Assembly (NCBI GenBank): GCA_900554265.1
Contig: USGZ01000150.1
Span: 1-5,053, forward strand
Direction: 5' to 3'
DNA: 5,053 nt
Origin: an uncultured Porphyromonadaceae bacterium
GTDB lineage: Bacteria; Bacteroidota; Bacteroidia; Bacteroidales; Muribaculaceae
The translations under genes and the position numbers were made by a program. This document shows, piece by piece, positions 1 to 5,053 of this stretch (within the stretch, counting starts at the first letter, position 1; each line of letters opens with the position of its first letter). The notes below the pieces were generated by a model that saw nothing but the letters and a program-made list of their open reading frames with translations, had not been told where the DNA came from and made no database searches.

Positions 1-1068
1 AGCGTCGGGCGACTGACGCGAAAGGTCGAGCGTCTGGATTCAGTCTACCGCAATTCACTGCGGGCTATCCGGCGGCAGCGTCAGGCGGCATCACCTGCGG
101 CCTTTGTCTTTTCCGCCGAGAGTTTCAGCCAGGCCGTGCGACGCATGCGCTATCTCCGCGACCTGGCCGACTGGAACGCGCGTCAGGGGCGTCGCCTTCG
201 GGCCGACAAACAGCAGTTGCAGGTTTCGGCGGAGCGTCTGGATTCCGCGCGCCGCCGTCTGGCTGTGAGCCGCGATGCGCTCGGCCGTGCCCGAGCGGCC
301 CTGGAGGAGGACATGGCGCGTTCGGAGCAGACCGTCAACACCTTGCGCAGCCATTCCCGAGAACTGAATACAGTCCTGCAGCGCCTTCAGGCGCGCAGCG
401 AGGCTCTCGAAGCCGAGCTGACGCGGGCTATCGAGGCCGAGGAGGCCGCCCGGCGCGAACAGGAGCGCCTTGAGCGCGAGCGTCGCGAACGCGAAGCACG
501 TGAGGCAGCCGAACGCCGTGCCCGCGAGCAGGCCGCCCGGCAGCAGTCGGAGCAGTCCGCTCCCGAACCTGAGCCCGAGCTTGCTCCCGAACCGACCCCG
601 GCGCCTGTCCCGGACCGCGCCCAGCAGCCGGCACCGAATCTTACCGATCTTACCGCCGGCTTCGAGGCTCAGAAAGGCAGACTGCAGATGCCCGTAACCG
701 GGAATGCCTCGATAGTCAGCAACTTCGGCCGTAGGACGCATACCGAATTCTCTCGCGTCGAGGTGCAGAACAACGGTATCGATATCGAAGCCGCGGCAGG
801 AGCCAAGGCCCGCGCCGTGTTCGACGGCACCGTGACTATGGTCATAGTCATGGACGGCTTCCAGAACGTTGTCCTCGTACGCCACGGCGAGTATCTTACC
901 GTCTATGCCGGACTGCAGGACCTCGACGTCCGCAAGGGCGACACCGTACGTGCCGGCCAGCCGCTCGGCACCATATATACCATACCCGGCGATGACCACG
1001 GCACGCGTCTGCACTTCGAAGTCCGCCACGAAAAACAAAAACTCGACCCGCGCCAATGGCTGAGATAA
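1..1068 (+). CDS. envC: EnvC-like murein hydrolase activator, degenerate LytM/M23 domain (5' partial)
   Basis: The reading frame is open from base 1, so the gene starts upstream and 355 residues are visible. Internal GTG/ATG codons near 136-145 are not credible starts, because the family-typical stretch FVFSAESF (residues 35-42) lies before them. Residues 1 to about 185 are charged and coiled-coil-like, very rich in R, E and A. A Pro/Glu linker follows (about 186-212), then a LytM/M23 domain (about 227-355). The zinc site is degraded: the usual HxxxD is N257...D261, the usual HxH is R336-x-H338, and the usual second half of the HxxY..HL region reads YAGL. H295 and D261 remain. Loss of zinc ligands is known for EnvC, which activates periplasmic amidases during cell separation instead of cutting peptidoglycan itself, so an activator role is inferred. 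Bacteroidota EnvC proteins are usually about 400-450 residues, so the missing part probably holds the signal peptide and the first coiled-coil segment. The stop is 2 bases before the preferred start of the glycosyltransferase gene. Confidence 0.9.
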   Translation, partial: SVGRLTRKVERLDSVYRNSLRAIRRQRQAASPAAFVFSAESFSQAVRRMRYLRDLADWNARQGRRLRADKQQLQVSAERLDSARRRLAVSRDALGRARAALEEDMARSEQTVNTLRSHSRELNTVLQRLQARSEALEAELTRAIEAEEAARREQERLERERREREAREAAERRAREQAARQQSEQSAPEPEPELAPEPTPAPVPDRAQQPAPNLTDLTAGFEAQKGRLQMPVTGNASIVSNFGRRTHTEFSRVEVQNNGIDIEAAAGAKARAVFDGTVTMVIVMDGFQNVVLVRHGEYLTVYAGLQDLDVRKGDTVRAGQPLGTIYTIPGDDHGTRLHFEVRHEKQKLDPRQWLR

Positions 1069-1070
1069 CT

Positions 1071-2063
1071 ATGAATCATCCTCGGGTATCGTTCGTCATG
1101 CCGGCCTACAATGTCGAAAAATACATTGTCGAGGCAGTGGAATCCGTACTGGCCCAGACAGTACCGTTCCATGAGCTTATCATTATTGACGACGGCAGTA
1201 TCGACGGCACAGCCGAAGTTCTGACGCCATTCCTGAAAGATTCGCGCATACGTTTGGTCAAGTCCCGAAAATGTTCCGGAGGCGCCTATGTCCCGCGACG
1301 CCAGGCGATCATGATGGCAAGCGGAGAGTTCATAGCTCCTCTGGACGCGGATGATGCCGTTCCCCGGGATTATCTTGAAAGACTGCTGGCCGATATCGGG
1401 CGTACGGGAGCGGATATAGTTTACCCGACGATGTGCGATTTTGCGACCGGCAGGCACATAGCTCCGACTGACGAGTCCTTTTACGGGAAGGCTTTTGAGG
1501 GCCGCGAGTGTGTGAAATATACCCTGGAGACATGGCGCATTGGGTGCAACGGTGGTCTGATACGGCGTTCGGTCTACCTGGAGGCCTTTGAAAAGTACGT
1601 CCCGGATGTAATCCATTCCCAATCCGACGAACTGCTGACCCGCCATCTGCTGCTTCATGCGCGGCGCGTGGCTTTTTCGCCGGTTCCCTACCTTTATCGC
1701 GATAATCCCGATTCCATAACAAAGCGGATATCGTTCAAGCTGTTCGATTTTCTCATTAACGACAAAGATCTGCTGGAACTTATTGTCCGTGAGTACGGCG
1801 AGGATTCGTCCGAGTGCCTTATGGCCCGGCGTCAGATATTTCACGGCTTTTTCAGGGCCGGTTTTTTACTGAACACCTATTCCTATTCTGCCCGGGAGAA
1901 GAATGAGGTGCGCCGTCGCATAGCGGAGGGAGCGGAATTGATGGACTGGCACCGCATTCGAGGCCAAGTGAGCCCGCGTTACTATTTTTTGCTTAAGCAT
2001 TTTCCCGTACAGTTCGCTGCGGCCGTTGTGGATGCAGGCAGGACACTGCTGGGTAAATTCTGA
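1071..2063 (+). CDS. Family 2 glycosyltransferase (GT-A fold)
   Basis: Complete protein of 330 residues. The N-terminal half is a classic GT2 domain: MPAYN at 10-14, DDGS at 40-43 (nucleotide-sugar binding), and the metal-binding DxD within DADD at 92-95. An acidic SDELL (185-189) sits where the catalytic-base 'ED' motif is expected, and Y-R-x-NPDSIT (about 209-217) is the usual end of the catalytic domain. The last ~110 residues are a charged, helical-looking extension with no clear transmembrane segment, so a cytoplasmic or membrane-peripheral enzyme is likely. It should transfer a sugar from a nucleotide donor to a growing glycan; donor and acceptor cannot be read from sequence. The ATG at 1071 is preferred because it puts the first strand (VSFVMPAYN) at the usual distance from the N-terminus and follows the envC stop by 2 bases. 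The in-frame ATG at 1056 would add five residues (MAEIT) and overlap envC by 13 bases. Its position between envC and a second transferase plus flippase points to surface polysaccharide assembly. Confidence 0.93.
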   Translation: MNHPRVSFVMPAYNVEKYIVEAVESVLAQTVPFHELIIIDDGSIDGTAEVLTPFLKDSRIRLVKSRKCSGGAYVPRRQAIMMASGEFIAPLDADDAVPRDYLERLLADIGRTGADIVYPTMCDFATGRHIAPTDESFYGKAFEGRECVKYTLETWRIGCNGGLIRRSVYLEAFEKYVPDVIHSQSDELLTRHLLLHARRVAFSPVPYLYRDNPDSITKRISFKLFDFLINDKDLLELIVREYGEDSSECLMARRQIFHGFFRAGFLLNTYSYSAREKNEVRRRIAEGAELMDWHRIRGQVSPRYYFLLKHFPVQFAAAVVDAGRTLLGKF

Positions 2064-2067
2064 ACTG

Positions 2068-3105
2068 ATGGAGCTGATGCGGACAATCGGGAATCTTGGC
2101 AGCCGTGTGGCGCGGCGGTGTGTCGCTGAGTTCCGCAGGCTTGGCGGATACTTTGCCGTGATGGCCGAAGCGATGCGCCTGCGCCGAAAGAAGTACCCCC
2201 TCCGGAGCCGTGGCGGCCGGATGGTCCGCAAGTATTATACCGGCCGACACATGACCGGTATTAAGGAAGGCGTCATATGCTTTTACGACGGCCGCATATA
2301 CCACGGCGGTCTGACGGACCGCATCCGGGGGCTGCTTTCGGTTTACGAGGAAGCGCGGCGCCGGGGCATTCCGTTTTATATCAGCTGGACCCATCCGTTC
2401 CGGCTGGAGGACTATCTGCTGCCCGCCGGCCAGGACTGGCGAATTGCGCGTCAGGATATCAGTTATTGCCGCGAGGACTCGTTCCCGGTCATAATCCAGG
2501 ACCTTGGTGATGGCGTCAGCACCTTTTACCTGAGAAGCGCGCTGCACAGTCGCTTCCCGCAGACACATGTCTATTCCAACCAGGATTCCGGTCGCGGACG
2601 CTACCGGGAGCTTTTCAAGGAGCTGTTCGTTCCCTCTCCGGCGCTCAAAGCCGAAGTCGACAGACATCTCGCCTTGCTCGGAAAGGATTATGTGGTGTTC
2701 GCATTCCGTTTCGTAGGGCTCCTCGGCGATTTCCGCGACTGGAAGAGGATTTATCTGAGCGGCGACCGGCGGAGCCGTTTCCTCGGTCGTGTTGCCGCAG
2801 AACTGAAGACCCTGATGGCTGAAGTCCCCGCCGGGCGCCGGATCCTGATTACCGCCGACAGCGATACCTTTCTGGAGTATATCGCGCCGGCAGACGCCCG
2901 CATTTATATTGTGCCCGGAAATGTGCGCCACATGGACCTCGAGAAAGCCGGCGCAGACGTCTGGATGAAGACCTTCGTCGACCAGCTGCTTATAATGAAC
3001 GCCTCGAAGGTTACTCTCATGCGTACCGGAGAGATGTATAATTCAGGTTTTTCACGCTTTGCCGCGGAAGTCGGAGGCGTTCCGTTCATTTACCACGAAT
3101 TCTGA
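2068..3105 (+). CDS. Putative glycosyltransferase, fucosyltransferase-like (weakly recognised)
   Basis: Protein of 345 residues from the ATG at 2068, 4 bases after the preceding stop. The ATG at 2077 is nearly as good, while an ATG at 2026 would overlap the upstream gene by 38 bases. I do not recognise a specific family. Residues 1 to about 60 are very basic. After that several features recall the GT-B fucosyltransferase superfamily (NodZ, FUT8, O-fucosyltransferase, GT11-like): HGGLTDRIRGLLS (about 79-91, compare the G-x-x-R pattern near the N-terminus); FRF...LLGDF (about 213-222), in the place of the HxRxGD donor-binding motif; a strand ending in TADSD (262-266); and YNSGFSRFA (about 324-332), like the C-terminal S-x-F-S...A motif. 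A GDP-sugar-using transferase is therefore an inference. No signal peptide or membrane span is visible, fitting a cytoplasmic enzyme acting before the flippase. Neighbouring GT2 and flippase genes support a glycan role; polysaccharide pyruvyltransferase-like or other GT-B enzymes are alternatives. Confidence 0.6.
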   Translation: MELMRTIGNLGSRVARRCVAEFRRLGGYFAVMAEAMRLRRKKYPLRSRGGRMVRKYYTGRHMTGIKEGVICFYDGRIYHGGLTDRIRGLLSVYEEARRRGIPFYISWTHPFRLEDYLLPAGQDWRIARQDISYCREDSFPVIIQDLGDGVSTFYLRSALHSRFPQTHVYSNQDSGRGRYRELFKELFVPSPALKAEVDRHLALLGKDYVVFAFRFVGLLGDFRDWKRIYLSGDRRSRFLGRVAAELKTLMAEVPAGRRILITADSDTFLEYIAPADARIYIVPGNVRHMDLEKAGADVWMKTFVDQLLIMNASKVTLMRTGEMYNSGFSRFAAEVGGVPFIYHEF

Positions 3106-3112
3106 GTTGCTC

Positions 3113-4582
3113 ATGACGGATACCAGACAGGAAAACAGCTACCGGACGATTCTGGGGCGAATCAGTGCCTTCGGAGGGGTTCAGGTATTCACTATTCTGG
3201 TGAATATCCTGCGCGGGAAGTTCGTGGCCATGTTTCTCGGTCCGGAGGGCATGGGTATTTCCTCCCTTCTCGTTTCGGCTACGTCGTCGGTACAGCAGTT
3301 CGCCAGCCTCGGCGTCAATACGGCGGCGATGAAGGAAATAGCCTCCTCAAAGGACAATCCGGAGGCTCTCCGCAAGATAATGACCGCCGTAACCTGGCTG
3401 ATCTGGGTCACGGCCATCCTGGGCTGTGCGGTATGTGCGGCACTGGCGCCTCTGCTGAGCCGCTGGACCTTCGGCAACAGCGACTATACGGCGAGTTTCG
3501 CTATCCTGTCGGCCAGCGTGGCCCTTTCCGTAGGCAGCGCGGGCTATCTCGCAATTCTGCAGGGCATGGGCGAGGTGCGTCGCTTCTCGAAGGCCACTCT
3601 CGTCGGCAGCCTTGCCGGTCTCCTCACCGGCGTGCCTCTCTACTGGGCATTCGGAAACGCGGGCATCGTGCCGGCAATTCTCATCCTTTCCGCCACGACC
3701 TTTCTGTTCTATTATATCTCCTACCGTCGTGCGTGCAGATTCAAAACCGGCAATCTGAAACTGCAGACCTATGCTCCGTTGCTCAGGAGAATCATCTCTT
3801 TCGGACTGGTGCTCATGTCCGGTACGCTTGCCAGCACGCTGACGGGCTATCTGATAAATGCCATCGTGCGCTATCTCGGTTCGGTTGAGGACATCGGCCT
3901 CTATCAGGCTGCAAATTCCATCACCAACCAGTATGTCGGGGTAGTGTTCACCGCACTTGCCATGGACTACTTCCCGCGCCTGTCGGCCCTTGTCCGCGAC
4001 CGCGTGCAGATGAACGCCATGGTCAACCGTCAGGCGGAAATCGTAATGCTCATCATGACGCCTTTGATTCTGCTGCTTTTCCTTACGGCTCCGCTTGTAA
4101 TCAGAATCCTGCTCACGGAGAGTTTCCTGCCGGCTATTCCGCTGCTCAAGTGGCTGGCGCTCGGTGTGTTGCTCCAGGGCGTGACCTTCCCGCTGGCTTA
4201 TATCTACCTGGCCAAGGGCGACAAGAAGGTGTATTTCTGGCTTGAAATAGTTTTTGCCAATGTTCTCTGGCTGGGAGCCAGCGCGGCGATGTTCTACTGG
4301 ATGTCGCTTGTCGGTCTCGGCATGAGCCTGGTGCTGAGGACGCTTATCGAAATCAGCGTCTGGATAGCCGTCTGCCGCCGGCGCTATGGTTTCCGCTATC
4401 AGGCCGGAGTCGCCAGGTCGCTATGCTGCTGCATAGCAGTTGCGCTGGCTGGCTTCATGCTGAGTTTTGTGGATGCCTACTGGAGCCTCGTTGTACTCGG
4501 AGTGCTGACCCTGGCAGCCGCAATCTTCGCCTGCCTGCGAATCCGGGCCCGCATAAGGGCCGAGAAAACGGAGCAGGAGTAA
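3113..4582 (+). CDS. Polysaccharide flippase, Wzx/O-antigen translocase type
   Basis: Integral membrane protein of 489 residues, normal length for the MOP superfamily (Wzx/RfbX, Polysacc_synt group). These proteins move undecaprenyl-diphosphate-linked oligosaccharides from the cytoplasmic to the periplasmic face of the inner membrane. The opening segment (about 13-41) is followed directly by FLGPEGMGISSL (41-52), a signature of O-antigen translocases. Hydrophobic segments by eye lie near 13-41, 46-65, 92-113, 124-149, 161-179, 183-203, 224-251, 270-288, 308-333, 342-366, 374-397, 399-421, 434-453 and 457-476. These give about 12-14 spans, with a charged C-terminal tail (RIRARIRAEKTEQE). Arg and Lys residues inside or beside spans are normal for flippases that bind an anionic lipid carrier. 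The ATG at 3113 lies 7 bases after the upstream stop and gives a short polar N-terminus (MTDTRQENSY); an in-frame ATG at 3059 would overlap the upstream gene by 47 bases and is unlikely. Last gene of the + strand run. The cargo is probably the glycan built by the two upstream transferases. Confidence 0.92.
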   Translation: MTDTRQENSYRTILGRISAFGGVQVFTILVNILRGKFVAMFLGPEGMGISSLLVSATSSVQQFASLGVNTAAMKEIASSKDNPEALRKIMTAVTWLIWVTAILGCAVCAALAPLLSRWTFGNSDYTASFAILSASVALSVGSAGYLAILQGMGEVRRFSKATLVGSLAGLLTGVPLYWAFGNAGIVPAILILSATTFLFYYISYRRACRFKTGNLKLQTYAPLLRRIISFGLVLMSGTLASTLTGYLINAIVRYLGSVEDIGLYQAANSITNQYVGVVFTALAMDYFPRLSALVRDRVQMNAMVNRQAEIVMLIMTPLILLLFLTAPLVIRILLTESFLPAIPLLKWLALGVLLQGVTFPLAYIYLAKGDKKVYFWLEIVFANVLWLGASAAMFYWMSLVGLGMSLVLRTLIEISVWIAVCRRRYGFRYQAGVARSLCCCIAVALAGFMLSFVDAYWSLVVLGVLTLAAAIFACLRIRARIRAEKTEQE

Positions 4583-4620
4583 ATCATCAGTCGTACTTGT
4601 AGGATTACATTAATCAGTCA
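4583..4620. other. Convergent intergenic gap, no clear terminator
   Basis: These 38 AT-rich bases separate the flippase stop from the - strand stop. A 5-base inverted repeat GATTA-cat-TAATC (4603-4615) and a 7-base direct repeat ATCAGTC (4586-4592 and 4613-4619) are present. Neither has the GC-rich stem and T-run of an intrinsic terminator on either strand. Transcription from both sides may therefore run into the opposite gene or end by another mechanism. Confidence 0.5.
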
Positions 4621-5053
4621 TTACCATCCGACAGTAGATCCTCCGCCGCCGGTGGAGCCTCCACCGAAGCCGCCTCCTCCGAAACCTCCGCCACCGAAGC
4701 CGCCTCCTCCTCCGCGGCTCGAAGCTGCGGCACCGAGAACGGCGCCGGCAAGCAGGGCGCTGTCGTCGGTGAGTTCCTCGGCGCGGCTTCCCAGCTTTTC
4801 CATGCAGGAGACGTAAAGCTCCCTGCGGAACGCCTGAGGGGTCTGGGCGGCGTAGAGCGTGCTGCGGTCCGGCGTGGCGTCGACCGCACCGTCGGTCGAG
4901 ACCTTGATGGTGTCCTTGACGCGCACAGCGGGCGCTGCTGCACCGAACTTTTTTGCCTTGGAAACAGCGCGGCAAATCACTTCGTCGGTCACAAGCGGGC
5001 GTGCGCCGTCGTGGACGGCGACGAGCTGCGCCCGGTCGGACACGGCGGCAAGG
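4621..5053 (-). CDS. ispD: IspD-like cytidylyltransferase with aberrant Gly-rich C-terminus (5' partial)
   Basis: The gene enters from the right edge; 143 C-terminal residues are visible, ending at a TAA at 4621-4623. The GTG at 5043 is internal. Residues 1 to about 97 match 2-C-methyl-D-erythritol 4-phosphate cytidylyltransferase (CTP + MEP to CDP-ME, MEP isoprenoid pathway, cytoplasm): VAVHDGARPLV (11-21) with the catalytic-site Asp15 and Arg18, VKDTIK (45-50), DRSTLYAAQTPQAF (62-75) and ELTDD (93-97). IspD normally continues for about 40 residues with a conserved NIKVT-x-P-x-D-L segment, whose Lys corresponds to E. coli Lys213 at the active site. Here that segment is absent. After TDD comes an Ala-rich stretch (AGAVLGAAASSR, 102-113) and then a tail of Gly, Phe, Ser and Thr ending in GW (114-143). 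Such tails close TPM/YgcG-type and DUF2207-type membrane proteins. The other two - strand frames over the tail also lack the IspD ending, so a simple frameshift does not explain it. Fusion by rearrangement or an assembly chimera is inferred; activity is doubtful. The HDGARP form favours IspD over TarI-like paralogues. Confidence 0.82.
   Translation of the reverse strand, partial: LAAVSDRAQLVAVHDGARPLVTDEVICRAVSKAKKFGAAAPAVRVKDTIKVSTDGAVDATPDRSTLYAAQTPQAFRRELYVSCMEKLGSRAEELTDDSALLAGAVLGAAASSRGGGGGFGGGGFGGGGFGGGSTGGGGSTVGW
4661..4710 (-). repeat. Tandem 30-base period repeat in the Gly-rich tail
   Basis: An exact 20-base segment occurs at 4661-4680 and again at 4691-4710, giving a period of 30 bases. 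The 10-base spacers diverge. On the - strand the repeats encode GGGGFGG units of the C-terminal tail. The period is a multiple of three, so gain or loss of a unit by slippage would keep the frame and only change tail length. The low-complexity, GC-rich sequence is also a likely site for recombination or misassembly. Confidence 0.75.

Noticed and set aside
420..540. Arg/Glu-rich repetitive stretch as a DNA repeat or CRISPR-like array
   Set aside because: There is no regular period or exact repeat; it is codon-level redundancy from a coiled coil rich in R, E and A.
833..850. Perfect 8-base inverted repeat (TGACTATG-gt-CATAGTCA)
   Set aside because: It lies inside the LytM coding sequence, and its 2-base loop is too small for a good hairpin. 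The codons read normally (TVTMVIVMD), so it is probably chance.
91..1056. Long open frame on the - strand (321 codons)
   Set aside because: It is antisense to the envC coiled-coil and LytM region; its Leu/Gly-rich translation reflects the complement of Arg/Glu/Ala-rich codons.
903..1844. Long open frame on the - strand (313 codons)
   Set aside because: It lies opposite the GT2 gene with its clear motifs. Its translation has no recognisable domain, and long antisense frames are expected in GC-rich coding DNA.
1993..2931. Long open frame on the - strand (312 codons)
   Set aside because: It is antisense to the putative glycosyltransferase gene, shows no domain, and spans the junction between two well-packed + strand genes.
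4603..4615. Small hairpin GATTA-cat-TAATC as a bidirectional terminator
   Set aside because: The stem is only 5 pairs, AT-rich, and has no adjoining T-run on either strand.
4614..4943. Alternative - strand frame over the ispD end, tested as a possible frameshifted IspD C-terminus
   Set aside because: Its ending is a Glu/Ala/Ser-rich string without the NIKVT...DL signature. The third - strand frame is only Arg-rich, so a frameshift does not restore IspD.

Overview
The window looks like a chromosomal segment of a GC-rich member of Bacteroidota, most likely Bacteroidales and perhaps Alistipes-like. This placement is inferred from the protein style (a Bacteroidota-type EnvC and O-antigen translocase), the tight gene packing and the lack of clear Shine-Dalgarno sequences before the starts. 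No rRNA or tRNA is present to confirm it.

Bases 1-4582 hold four genes on the + strand, separated by 2, 4 and 7 bases when the best-supported starts are used. In order they are: the 3' part of an EnvC-like murein hydrolase activator with a degenerate LytM/M23 domain (1-1068); a family 2 glycosyltransferase (1071-2063); a poorly recognisable glycosyltransferase-like protein with features of the fucosyltransferase GT-B superfamily (2068-3105); and a Wzx/O-antigen-type polysaccharide flippase (3113-4582). The last three form a coherent surface-glycan module: two enzymes that could add sugars to a lipid-linked oligosaccharide and a membrane protein that could move it across the inner membrane. 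No promoter or terminator is visible between the four genes, so they are probably one transcription unit that starts upstream of the window.

Bases 4583-4620 are a short gap between convergent genes, with no convincing terminator. On the - strand, 4621-5053 holds the 3' end of a gene whose product begins as IspD (MEP-pathway cytidylyltransferase). It loses the expected IspD C-terminus and ends instead in a glycine-rich tail. That tail resembles the extreme C-terminus of TPM/YgcG-type or DUF2207-type membrane proteins. This IspD/glycine-tail chimera is the most unusual thing in the window. It may be a real rearrangement or an assembly join.
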